Below are positions 16,354 through 23,708 of a stretch of 61,051 nt of DNA, piece after piece. Position numbers and translations under genes: made by a program. The number at the start of each line of letters is the position of its first letter. Positions within the stretch are counted from its first letter, which is position 1. The notes under the pieces are model-generated. The model had not been told where the DNA came from, ran no database searches, and was given only the letters and a program-made list of their open reading frames with translations. Origin of the DNA: Fibrobacter succinogenes (GTDB lineage: Bacteria; Fibrobacterota; Fibrobacteria; Fibrobacterales; Fibrobacteraceae); the NCBI GenBank assembly GCA_902756345.1, contig CACVQR010000014.1:1-61051 (forward strand), read 5' to 3'.

Positions 16354-17240
16354 TACTTGCTCTCCTTGGCCTTTGCGTCAGCCATCTTATCAATGTTGCA
16401 CTTGTGGCCGTCGTTGGCACCGAAACGGTGCAAGGCTTCCTGTTCCTGGGGCTTGAAGGCGCCCATACGCTGGAGCATGTTGTTCCAGTCGACTTCGTGG
16501 CCGTCGAATTCCGGGCCATCGACGCAGACGAACTTCGTCTTGCCGCCGATAGTCACGCGGCAGCCACCGCACATGCCGGTCCCGTCCACCATGATGCTGT
16601 TGAGGCTCACGACGGTCTTCACGCCGTAGGGCTTGGTGGTGAGGGCGCAGAACTTCATCATGATCGGAGGACCGATGGCGAGCACCATGTCGGGCTTGCC
16701 CTTGGTGTCTTCGCAGAGTTCCTTCAGCGGTTCGGTCACGAGACCCTTGCGGCCGTAGGAGCCGTCGTCGGTCATGAAAATGATTTCGTCGGCGAGGGCG
16801 GTCATTTCTTCCTTCATGAGGAAGAGGCTCTCGTTACGGGCACCCATGATGATGGTGACCTTGTTGCCGGCCTTCTTCATAGCCTGCACGATCGGGTGCA
16901 TCGGAGCAATGCCCACGCCACCGCACACGCAAACCACGTGGCCAAAATTCTCGATGTGTGTCGGGGAACCCAGCGGGCCCACGAGCACCGGGATATCGTC
17001 ACCGACTTCGAACTTGGAGAGTTCGGTGGTGGTCTTACCGACGGTCTGGAAAATCAGGGTGATGGAGCCTTCAGTCGTGTCGGCATCGGCGATGGTGAGG
17101 GGCACGCGTTCGCCGTTGTCCTTGTTCGTCTGGAGGATGATGAACTGGCCGGCCTTACGCTCTTGGGCGATCAGCGGGGCCTCGACGCGGAATTGGAATA
17201 CCGCAGGAGATAACTGTTTTTTAAAGAGAATTTTTGCCAT
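16353..17240 (-). CDS. nfnA: NfnA: FAD/NAD- and [2Fe-2S]-binding subunit (SudB/PyrK-like)
   Basis: 295 residues, ferredoxin-reductase fold. ERVPLTIADAD is the FAD-binding RxPLTI segment, VVCVCGGVGIAPMHPIVQAM the NAD-binding Gly-rich loop, and the C-terminal cysteines C224, C227 and C239 (GMCGGCRV...KFVCVDGPEFDGHEV) the [2Fe-2S] site, as in dihydroorotate dehydrogenase PyrK and sulfide dehydrogenase SudB. Partnered with the overlapping nfnB, the function is ferredoxin:NADP+ transhydrogenation. It fits an anaerobic fermenter that must make NADPH from ferredoxin and NADH. The start overlaps nothing upstream; a terminator for the preceding gene lies in the 103-bp gap. Confidence 0.87.
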   Translation of the reverse strand: MAKILFKKQLSPAVFQFRVEAPLIAQERKAGQFIILQTNKDNGERVPLTIADADTTEGSITLIFQTVGKTTTELSKFEVGDDIPVLVGPLGSPTHIENFGHVVCVCGGVGIAPMHPIVQAMKKAGNKVTIIMGARNESLFLMKEEMTALADEIIFMTDDGSYGRKGLVTEPLKELCEDTKGKPDMVLAIGPPIMMKFCALTTKPYGVKTVVSLNSIMVDGTGMCGGCRVTIGGKTKFVCVDGPEFDGHEVDWNNMLQRMGAFKPQEQEALHRFGANDGHKCNIDKMADAKAKESK

Positions 17241-17257
17241 AGTGGGCTGAAAAATAG

Positions 17258-17290
17258 AAAAAAGGCACCCCGAACGAGGTTACCTTTTTC
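17258..17290 (-). terminator. Terminator between the outer-membrane protein gene and nfnA
   Basis: On the minus strand an imperfect stem (GGTAACCTCG / CGGGGTGCC) is followed by six U. It ends the transcript of the outer-membrane protein gene before the nfn operon. Confidence 0.7.
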
Positions 17291-17343
17291 ATAAAAACAT
17301 ACTCCATTTGGACCGGTTAGGTCCGAAAAAGGACTGTTTGTCA

Positions 17344-18858
17344 CTAGAAGTAGATGAATCCGCCGAAGCTTACGAACACGCCTTCGCCATTGAAGATGGA
17401 CTTGGTGTCGGTGAAGAAGGAATCGCCAAAGGCAAATTCACAAGCGGCCCAATCCTTGTACTGGTAACGGAAGCCAACAGTCGCCTGGACCTTGTCGGCA
17501 ACGCTTTCGAGCACCTTGTAGTCACCGGCTTCAACGTTTTCGCCCTTGGTGTAGGACACGGCCTCCCACTGGTAGGCGGCTTCACCGAAGAGCATGACCG
17601 ATTCGCCCAGAAGAACTTCGCCAACCACGTTCGGCGTAAGCGAAAGGCCCACGTGAGTCATATTCTTCTTGGCGGTCACCCCGCTGGTGGTATCGCGGAC
17701 AATATATTCATCCTGAATAATGGTAGGAACGGCAGCGTTCAAGCCGAGCAAGAGTCTTGCATGTTCCGACTGGAGCGCAGGCGTACCGTAATCGAAGAAC
17801 GGAACGATTCCAATATAGGAATCAGGATTTTCGTTCTTGAGAGAGCCGGCCACTTCCATTTCGTTAATGTGGCGGGTAAAGTTCACACCGGCGGACCAGA
17901 AATGCTTACGGGCAGACGGGCCATCAGAAACCACGAGGGTTGCGGTAAGATCGCGATAGCGTTCTTCGGTGGTCGGCGCACGCTTTGCCTTAGGATCCGT
18001 ATCGGTTTCTTGGGCAACGGTAATCCAGTCTCCGCCCAAGGTGACTACATAGCCACCGAGCATTTTAGACAAAGTAAGGCCAAAGTCATTTCCGTTGTAC
18101 GAAACCTTCTGTTCAACGTTGTCGTTTTCAAAACGACGCTTGCCGACACCGGCACGGATTTCGGCACCGAAGCTTCCGTTGGTGTAACCGAGGAGAGCTC
18201 GACCGACATCGCCCGAGATATCCATGGCGCCAAAGAAGTTACCGAGCGAAACGACACCGCGTTCGCCGGCGGGTTCAATGTAGAAGAACTTCTGACCGTA
18301 AAGCTTGGTCAAGCGACGGTCCAAGAGAAGGTCGACGTTGTCGCCTGCGGCTTCGTTCTTGACGGTATTGTAAGCGCTTCCGTGAACGACCGTAAAGGGA
18401 GTTTTAGGCGGTCCCATGCGCACGCCTTCGGGAGCGCCTTGCGGGCCCTGAGGGTCGGCAGAAGGTGCGGCAACCTGTTCGGGTTCTGCAGGCTTTGCAG
18501 TTTCTGCGGGGGCGGCTGCAGGGGCGGCCTCTTGAGCGGGTTGAGCAACTTCAGCAGGAGCCTGGGCTGCTGCAGGTGCTTCTGCAGCCGGGGCTTCAGG
18601 ATTTTCTGCAGGGGCGGCTGCAGGAGCGGCCTCTTGGGCAACAGGCTGTGCGACTTCGGCTGGAGCCTGGGCCGCTGCGGCAGGCTGAGCTTCTGCGGCA
18701 GGGGTTTTAGCGGCAGGTGTTTCTGCAGCCGGTGCATCTGCGGCAGGGGCAGGTTGTGCAGCTTCAGCAGGAGCGGCCTTTTGAGCAGGGGCAGCTTCTT
18801 GTGCCATGGCGAAAGCAGCCGACACGAGAGCCATTGCAAAAGTTTTCTTCAGATTCAT
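17344..18858 (-). CDS. Ala/Pro-rich outer-membrane protein, function unknown
   Basis: 504 residues. A signal peptide (MNLKKTFAMALVSAAFAMA) leads into about 125 residues of low-complexity Ala/Pro/Glu/Gln sequence made of imperfect APAEVAQPAQEAAPAAAPAE-like units. The remaining 360 residues alternate in the way of a beta barrel (VLSVAD-type short strands, many Gly and aromatics, ending FGGFIYF), so an outer-membrane porin-like protein with a periplasmic linker is likely. The linker could span or bind peptidoglycan, as Pro/Ala tails do in some OmpA-like proteins, but there is no OmpA domain. ATG 18858 is chosen for its GAGG and signal peptide. I recognise no specific family. Confidence 0.65.
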   Translation of the reverse strand: MNLKKTFAMALVSAAFAMAQEAAPAQKAAPAEAAQPAPAADAPAAETPAAKTPAAEAQPAAAAQAPAEVAQPVAQEAAPAAAPAENPEAPAAEAPAAAQAPAEVAQPAQEAAPAAAPAETAKPAEPEQVAAPSADPQGPQGAPEGVRMGPPKTPFTVVHGSAYNTVKNEAAGDNVDLLLDRRLTKLYGQKFFYIEPAGERGVVSLGNFFGAMDISGDVGRALLGYTNGSFGAEIRAGVGKRRFENDNVEQKVSYNGNDFGLTLSKMLGGYVVTLGGDWITVAQETDTDPKAKRAPTTEERYRDLTATLVVSDGPSARKHFWSAGVNFTRHINEMEVAGSLKNENPDSYIGIVPFFDYGTPALQSEHARLLLGLNAAVPTIIQDEYIVRDTTSGVTAKKNMTHVGLSLTPNVVGEVLLGESVMLFGEAAYQWEAVSYTKGENVEAGDYKVLESVADKVQATVGFRYQYKDWAACEFAFGDSFFTDTKSIFNGEGVFVSFGGFIYF

Positions 18859-18983
18859 ACAACCTCGTTTGTTTACTTTCTTTTGCAATTATACTTTAAA
18901 AAAGTCAAAAAAGCAAGAATTTATTTACAAAGGTTGAACTTTTTACATAGAATGCAAGCATACAACCCGCTTCTGCACTTCGA

Positions 18984-20099
18984 TTAGCGCATCATGTCGC
19001 AGATTTCAGGGCCAATCGCCCCGTTCTGGATAGTCGTTACCAACAAACGTTGTTCGATTTCGCTAGGCGGATCCTGCACGCCCTTGAAGGGGCATGCCTC
19101 TTCGGCGCATTCTTGCAGCAGGCGTTCTCCCAAGGCCGCATGCAGCGCGAGACTCGTATCGATATACTTGAGGTGCGTGGGTTCATCCAGCACAAAATTC
19201 AGGGGAGACTTTCTGTTCAGAACTCTTGTATCGGGAACAAGTTCGCCGAATTCGTCTTCGACACCCATATTCGCGACCACCGCCTTGACGTTTGAAAGTA
19301 TTGCCGACACGGCAGACAAGGTCAACGCATTTTTGCGTCCCGTCGCCGTCACCACAAAATCAGCGTGGGCAATCACATCAGCCACCCTATCGTCGTCCAG
19401 GTAATCCTCGATTTGCACTTCATTGTTCAACAGGACTCTGCTGAAATTCGAGTTAGAATCTTCATTACGGGTGTTGGTGATAGAGCAGACATTCATGCCG
19501 CGGCGCACACCGTGCAAGGCAATGCCGCAGCCGACTTTGCCACTACCGAACACCACCAGCGATTTACCTTCAAAGTCACCAAAACCCAGCGATTCCAGCG
19601 CGCGGAAATAGCCGTCGCCTGTACCGAGCACAGTTTCGATCCGCTTTACGATTCCGCTGTCAGCCACATACACCGGGTGTTCCGACTTTTCAAAAAACTG
19701 CACGCCGCTGCGGGTAAGTTCAACAAATCCCTTACGCGGGTGGCAAAAGGCAAACTGACCGGCACAATCCAGAATCAGGTCGAAATCATCGGCAACTTTA
19801 CCGCTCTTGATATCTTCATCGGTCACAACGGGAACGTCTTTTTCTTTCAGCAAATCAATGATTTTCCGGTCGCAAGGCATTGCCGCCCCCGATGTTCCGA
19901 TGGCATGGCCCACATAAAGGTCAGCTCCGCCAGCCATCAGCGCACGGTATTCTACCAGCGTGTTCCTGAAAATCGGTGTTGCCACCAAGACCTTACATCC
20001 CCAAAACGGGCGTGTCTGCACCCACTCATCTGAAAGCTGGGCCAGCGCCGGATATTCCCTCGGCTCGTAAGATTCTTTGATAATCTCGGAAAAAAGCAT
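18984..20099 (-). CDS. S-adenosylhomocysteine hydrolase-like NAD-binding protein
   Basis: 371 residues from the ATG at 20099. The layout follows adenosylhomocysteinase: an N-terminal substrate-type domain (VLVATPIFRNTLVEYRALMAGGADLYV), a linker with DSxxxK and a GTGDG turn, and an NAD-binding domain GKSLVVFGSGKVGCGIALHG with FVVTATGRKNALTL, matching GK-VVVxGYGxVGKGxA and FVTATGN in SahH. It is shorter than SahH (about 430-480) and its substrate-site motifs are divergent, so a different thioether or nucleoside substrate, or a regulatory role, is possible. It is divergently transcribed from trxA across a 110-bp gap holding a perfect palindrome. Confidence 0.65.
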   Translation of the reverse strand: MLFSEIIKESYEPREYPALAQLSDEWVQTRPFWGCKVLVATPIFRNTLVEYRALMAGGADLYVGHAIGTSGAAMPCDRKIIDLLKEKDVPVVTDEDIKSGKVADDFDLILDCAGQFAFCHPRKGFVELTRSGVQFFEKSEHPVYVADSGIVKRIETVLGTGDGYFRALESLGFGDFEGKSLVVFGSGKVGCGIALHGVRRGMNVCSITNTRNEDSNSNFSRVLLNNEVQIEDYLDDDRVADVIAHADFVVTATGRKNALTLSAVSAILSNVKAVVANMGVEDEFGELVPDTRVLNRKSPLNFVLDEPTHLKYIDTSLALHAALGERLLQECAEEACPFKGVQDPPSEIEQRLLVTTIQNGAIGPEICDMMR

Positions 20100-20130
20100 G
20101 GCGCCGAATTTAGAAAAAATTTTCGGATAA

Positions 20131-20145
20131 TGTGACCTAGTCACA
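20131..20145. promoter_or_regulatory. Perfect palindrome between the SahH-like gene and trxA
   Basis: TGTGACCTAGTCACA has 6-bp arms TGTGAC/GTCACA and a 3-bp centre. It resembles Crp/Fnr-family operators (TGTGA-N6-TCACA, here with 5 bp between half-sites) and is 32 bp from one start codon and 65 bp from the other. A Crp/Fnr-type regulator gene lies 450 bp away. Confidence 0.55.
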
Positions 20146-20209
20146 GATAAGCGGGCGCACATTAGGTAAAATATAGGTGTAAACAAGAATAAAAATAAGA
20201 GAGGTAAAA

Positions 20210-20521
20210 ATGACCGAAATGAACATCACCAAGGAAAACTTTGAAGCTGAAGTCATGAACTCCGACAGGCCCGTTCTGATTGACTTTTGGGCACCCTGGT
20301 GCGGGCCCTGCCGCATGCTTTCGCCCACCATCTCCGAAATCGCCGAAGAGTACGGAGACAAGGTAAAAGTCTGCAAGGTAAACGTCGACGAACAAGGCGA
20401 ACTGGCATCCACCTTCGGCGTCATGAGCATTCCCACGCTCGTCGTCATCAAGGAAGGAAAAGTCGTGAATTCCGTGACCGGAGTTCGTCCGAAAGACCAG
20501 ATCGTAAGCATGTTCAGCTAA
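20210..20521 (+). CDS. trxA: Thioredoxin
   Basis: 103 residues, the standard thioredoxin length. The active site is WCGPC (Trp30, Cys31, Cys34) in VLIDFWAPWCGPCRML, with the buried cis-Pro in VMSIPTLVVIKEGK near residue 76 and the conserved VNVDEQ strand before it. It reduces protein disulfides in the cytoplasm. A GAGAGG lies about 6 bp before the ATG. A Crp/Fnr-family gene follows 74 bp downstream on the same strand. A candidate Crp/Fnr palindrome lies upstream, so redox-linked control is a reasonable guess but not shown. Confidence 0.96.
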   Translation: MTEMNITKENFEAEVMNSDRPVLIDFWAPWCGPCRMLSPTISEIAEEYGDKVKVCKVNVDEQGELASTFGVMSIPTLVVIKEGKVVNSVTGVRPKDQIVSMFS

Positions 20522-20554
20522 ACGCACATTCCACTTAACTATACTCCTTGAGGC

Positions 20555-20591
20555 GATGCACCTTTTTTGTATATTACAGGGAAGGTGCATC
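20555..20591 (+). promoter_or_regulatory. Inverted repeat covering the ribosome-binding site of the Crp/Fnr gene
   Basis: Arms GATGCACCTT (20555-20564) and AAGGTGCATC (20582-20591) pair perfectly over a 17-base loop. The second arm contains the AAGG that is the only Shine-Dalgarno candidate for the ATG at 20596, so the hairpin would hide it. It could instead serve as part of the trxA 3' end or as a protein-binding site. Confidence 0.6.
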
Positions 20592-20595
20592 TTTT

Positions 20596-21267
20596 ATGAG
20601 CTTAGGTCCATTCAGTCACTTCCTTCCGAATCTGCCGTTTTGGCAGAAACTTTCGACCGAAGAAAAGGCGATGGTTTCGGACCGTTGCGTTACAAAGCGC
20701 TTCGGCAAGAACCAGATGATTCACAACAGCAAGACCTCTTGCCTCGGGATTATCTTCATTCTGAGCGGAGGGATTCGCGTGGGACTCATCTCTGACGAAG
20801 GTCGCGAAATCACCCTGTACCGCGCCAAAGCAAACGAGTTTTGCGTTTCGACGGCCTCTTGCGTAATTCACCAGCTAACCTTCGAGACACAGGTTACCGC
20901 CGAGGAAGACACGACCGCATTGGTGATTCCGGCGGCTCTGTGCGCCAAGCTGATGGATACGAATATTCATGTGCGGGCTTTCATTTTTGAAAAAGAGACC
21001 GAGCGTTATTCGCAGACCATTTGGGCGATTCAGCTCATGCTGTTCAAACGATTCGACCAGCGTCTGGCTTCTTACCTGATTTCGGCTTTTGAAAGCACCG
21101 GCAAAGACGAAATCAAGAAAACGCAGGAAGAAATCGCCCGCGACGTGAATTCTGCCCGCGAAGTGGTAGCTCGCATGCTCCAGGAATTCGCCGCCAAGGG
21201 CCTAGTCGAAATCAAGAGGGGCAGAATCCTGCTCCGCGACATCGACGGTCTGAAGAAAATCCTGTAA
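20596..21267 (+). CDS. Crp/Fnr-family transcriptional regulator
   Basis: 223 residues. A cyclic-nucleotide-binding-type sensor domain (about residues 30-130: IFILSGGIRVGLISDEGREITLYR, then EFCVSTASCVI) precedes a dimer helix and a C-terminal winged helix (KTQEEIARDVNSAREVVARMLQEFAAKGLVEIKRGRILLRDIDGLKKI), where NSAREVVARML is the recognition helix. It has several cysteines (near residues 31, 49, 85 and 91); FCVSTASCV is a common motif in Crp/Fnr proteins of anaerobes, but the classic Fnr four-Cys cluster is not evident. The effector is unknown; redox or oxygen sensing is a guess from context beside trxA. ATG 20596 begins MSLGPFSHFLPNLPFW. Confidence 0.88.
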   Translation: MSLGPFSHFLPNLPFWQKLSTEEKAMVSDRCVTKRFGKNQMIHNSKTSCLGIIFILSGGIRVGLISDEGREITLYRAKANEFCVSTASCVIHQLTFETQVTAEEDTTALVIPAALCAKLMDTNIHVRAFIFEKETERYSQTIWAIQLMLFKRFDQRLASYLISAFESTGKDEIKKTQEEIARDVNSAREVVARMLQEFAAKGLVEIKRGRILLRDIDGLKKIL

Positions 21268-21282
21268 AATAATTCTATAATG

Positions 21283-21299
21283 GCACTCCTTCGGAGTGC
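21283..21299 (+). repeat. Hairpin after the Crp/Fnr gene
   Basis: GCACTCC-TTC-GGAGTGC, a perfect 7-bp stem 16 bp after the stop codon. No U run follows, so it is only a weak terminator candidate. Confidence 0.5.
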
Positions 21300-21321
21300 A
21301 AGATAGGCGCCTCAGCCATGT

Positions 21322-21368
21322 CAAAACAAAAATTGTTTTGCCGCGGCATTCAGCTTTTACTATCTTTG
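21322..21368 (+). promoter_or_regulatory. Bacteroidota-like promoter of cysS with overlapping inverted repeat
   Basis: TTTG at 21337-21340 is followed after exactly 20 bp by TATCTTTG at 21361-21368, matching the -33 TTTG / -7 TAnnTTTG consensus known from Bacteroides. The predicted start is about 40 bp before the cysS ATG. An inverted repeat CAAAACAA-AAA-TTGTTTTG (21322-21340) ends on the -33 box and could be an operator. Confidence 0.6.
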
Positions 21369-21415
21369 GCCGCGTTGACGCAAGTTGCGCCGCATTAACT
21401 AACCGGAGGCTTAAA

Positions 21416-22870
21416 ATGGCACTTCAATTCTACAACACTGCATCGCGTAAGAAAGAGATTTTCACACTCCCCGAAGGCGTTCCCGCCGTGCGCATGTACT
21501 GTTGTGGCCCGACGGTGTACCATTTCGCCCACATCGGCAACCTCCGCACCTATATTTTTGAAGACTTTTTGGTCCGCACGCTCAAGTACTACGGCTACAA
21601 GGTGAATCACATCGTGAACATCACCGACGTGGGCCATTTGACCAGCGACGCCGACTCCGGCGACGACAAGATGGAAAAGGGCGCCGCCCGCGAAGGCAAG
21701 TCCGTCTGGGACATCGCGAAGTTCTACACCGACGCGTTTATGGCCGACTGGCACCGCTTAAACATCCAGGAACCGACCCGTTGGACGCCTGCCACGCAGC
21801 ACATCCAGGAACAGATTGAACTGGTGAAAACCCTCGAAGAAAAGGGTTACACCTACCGCACCAGCGACGGCATCTACTTCGATAGCCTCAAGTTCCCGCG
21901 CTATGCCGACTTCGCTCGCCTCGACGTGGAAAACCTGCGCAAGGGTAGCCGCATCGACATGGGCGAAAAGCATAACGCCACCGACTTCGCGCTGTGGAAG
22001 TTCAGCCCGAAGGACAAGAAGCGCGCCATGGAATGGGACAGCCCGTGGGGCGTCGGTTTCCCCGGCTGGCACATCGAATGCTCTGCCATGGCCATGAAGT
22101 ACAATGGCCCGACGCTTGACATCCACTGCGGCGGTACGGACCACATCCGCGTGCACCACACAAACGAAATCGCCCAGAGCGAATGCGCCAACGGCGTCAC
22201 GTTCGCACGTTTCTGGATGCACGGCGAATTCCTGCGCACCGCTAGCGAAGAAAAACTGGAAGACGGCACCACCGAGACTAAGTTCGGCAAGATGAGCAAG
22301 TCCAGCGGTGAGTTCCTGACGGTTTCGCTCCTCATGGACCGCGGCTTCAATCCGCTGGATTACCGTTTCTTCGCCATCGGCAGCCACTACCGCAACTATC
22401 TGAACTTCACTTGGGAAGCTCTGGAAGGCGCTAAAGAAGGCCTCAAGAGCTTGCACAAGAAGACGGACCCGCTGATTGGCAAGGCTACCGCGATTACCAG
22501 CGATGCAGCCAAGGCATTCCAGCAGGAATTCAAGGACGCCATCGGCGACGACCTGAACATGCCGCGTGCTCTCGGTATCATGAACACGATGCTCAAGAGC
22601 GAAATCGATGACGGTGAGAAGGCCGCCCTGGTTGCCGACTTCGACAAGATTTTCGGTTTGAAGCTCGACCAGCCTCGTGAAGAATACGCCAAGAAGGGTG
22701 CCAACGACGGCGTCGATGTCGCGAAGATTGAAGCACTGCTTGCCGCCCGTAAGGAAGCGCGCGCCGCCAAGAACTGGGCCGAAAGTGACCGCATCCGCGA
22801 CGAGCTCGCCGCAATGAATGTTGTCATCAAGGACAGCAAGGAAGGCACGACCTGGGAATTGAAAGGTTAG
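21416..22870 (+). CDS. cysS: Cysteinyl-tRNA synthetase
   Basis: 484 residues, class I synthetase that charges tRNA-Cys. The zinc-site Cys is in MYCCGPTVYHFAHIGN with HIGN (39-42) as the HIGH motif; GFPGWHIECSAMAMKY and GTDHIRVHHTNEIAQSE supply the remaining zinc ligands, and KMSKS is at 292-296. GDDLNMPRALGIM starts the DALR-like anticodon-binding domain. The ATG at 21416 has GGAGG 6 bp upstream; longer in-frame starts lack homology. A strong terminator follows 68 bp downstream. Codon use is GC-rich at third positions, as expected for a well-expressed housekeeping gene here. Confidence 0.97.
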   Translation: MALQFYNTASRKKEIFTLPEGVPAVRMYCCGPTVYHFAHIGNLRTYIFEDFLVRTLKYYGYKVNHIVNITDVGHLTSDADSGDDKMEKGAAREGKSVWDIAKFYTDAFMADWHRLNIQEPTRWTPATQHIQEQIELVKTLEEKGYTYRTSDGIYFDSLKFPRYADFARLDVENLRKGSRIDMGEKHNATDFALWKFSPKDKKRAMEWDSPWGVGFPGWHIECSAMAMKYNGPTLDIHCGGTDHIRVHHTNEIAQSECANGVTFARFWMHGEFLRTASEEKLEDGTTETKFGKMSKSSGEFLTVSLLMDRGFNPLDYRFFAIGSHYRNYLNFTWEALEGAKEGLKSLHKKTDPLIGKATAITSDAAKAFQQEFKDAIGDDLNMPRALGIMNTMLKSEIDDGEKAALVADFDKIFGLKLDQPREEYAKKGANDGVDVAKIEALLAARKEARAAKNWAESDRIRDELAAMNVVIKDSKEGTTWELKG

Positions 22871-22918
22871 AAATGTGTAGTGTGTAGTGTGAGATGAGAC
22901 ATTTCACATCACACATTG
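22871..22918. repeat. TGTG/CACA imperfect inverted repeat
   Basis: Sequence right after cysS with AATGTGT at 22872-22878 and ACACATT near 22911 as perfect ends, and repeated GTGTGA/TCACAT words inside. A related stretch lies at 29222-29280. Confidence 0.5.
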
Positions 22919-22938
22919 TATAGTTCATGTTCAAAGGC

Positions 22939-22976
22939 GAAGGTCCCGAGCGAAAAGTGTCGGGCCTTCTTTTTTA
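22939..22976 (+). terminator. Rho-independent terminator of cysS
   Basis: Stem GAAGGTCCCGA / TCGGGCCTTC with a 10-base loop and six following T. Confidence 0.88.
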
Positions 22977-22988
22977 TATTAAAGAGAA

Positions 22989-23645
22989 ATGATACTAAAG
23001 GCTTTTACATTCAATCCCTTCGGTGTGAACGGTTTCGTTTTAAGCAACGATGCCGGCGATGCGATTCTCATTGACCCGAGTGTCAGCAACGAGCGCGAAG
23101 AAGCGGCGTTGGCGAACTACATAGCCACAAATAACCTGACCGTGCGACACCTGCTGAACACGCACCTGCACCTGGACCATGTGCTGGGCAATGCGTTTGT
23201 CGCCAAGACTTATGGGGTGCAGCCTGAAGCGCACGAAGAGGACGCATTCCTTTTGGATTTGCAAGAAGAACAGAGCCAAATGTTCGGGCTCCCGATGCGA
23301 GAACATTCGCCCGGACTCGGCAACTACCTTGCCGAGGGCGATGCCGTCGAGGTGCCCGGCATCAAGTTGCAGGTTTTCCACATCGCAGGGCACTCCCCCG
23401 GCGGCATCGCGTTTTACTGCGAAAACCCGGGCGAAGTCAACAGCCAGAAGAAAGTGCCGCCGCTTCTGTTCCCAGGCGACATCCTGTTCGCGGGCAGCCG
23501 CGGGCGCAGCGATTTGTTCGGCGGCGACGAAGAAGCGCTCGTCAGTGGAATCAAGAGCAAACTCCTCACGCTCCCCAAAGAAACCGTCGTGTTCCCCGGA
23601 CACGGGCCCATGACGACCATTGCAGACGAGAGAAGGTGGTATTGA
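22989..23645 (+). CDS. MBL-fold metallohydrolase, glyoxalase II-like
   Basis: 218 residues. THLHLDH at 58-64 is the THxHxDH zinc motif; further ligands are in FHIAGHSPGGIAFY, the LLFPGDILFAGSRGRSDLFGGD Asp segment and VVFPGHGPMTTI. This pattern is that of the glyoxalase II/YcbL subgroup, which hydrolyses thioesters such as S-lactoylglutathione or, in bacteria without glutathione, other thiol esters. Fibrobacter-like anaerobes may use another thiol, so the substrate is uncertain. The gene starts 12 bp after the cysS terminator, so it needs its own promoter; TATATT with AAAGAG lies directly before the ATG. Confidence 0.88.
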   Translation: MILKAFTFNPFGVNGFVLSNDAGDAILIDPSVSNEREEAALANYIATNNLTVRHLLNTHLHLDHVLGNAFVAKTYGVQPEAHEEDAFLLDLQEEQSQMFGLPMREHSPGLGNYLAEGDAVEVPGIKLQVFHIAGHSPGGIAFYCENPGEVNSQKKVPPLLFPGDILFAGSRGRSDLFGGDEEALVSGIKSKLLTLPKETVVFPGHGPMTTIADERRWY

Positions 23646-23708
23646 TTCCTCGATGGGCTCTATCGACACTTCGTGTCTCCAGAGTGACAATCGAACAAGA
23701 GCAGCAGA

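Noticed and set aside
14842-16629. 595-codon open frame opposite nfnB
   Set aside because: Sense strand carries all the cysteine, FAD and NADPH motifs of NfnB; the antisense is His/Val/Phe-rich without a domain.
14854-17240. Glutamate synthase small subunit plus dihydroorotate dehydrogenase electron-transfer subunit
   Set aside because: Neither partner (GltB or PyrD) is nearby, and the two genes overlap in the order and size of NfnA-NfnB.
21283-21415. T-box riboswitch upstream of cysS
   Set aside because: No T-box sequence or specifier loop is visible; the structures there are a small hairpin and a promoter-linked inverted repeat, and T-boxes are not expected in this lineage.
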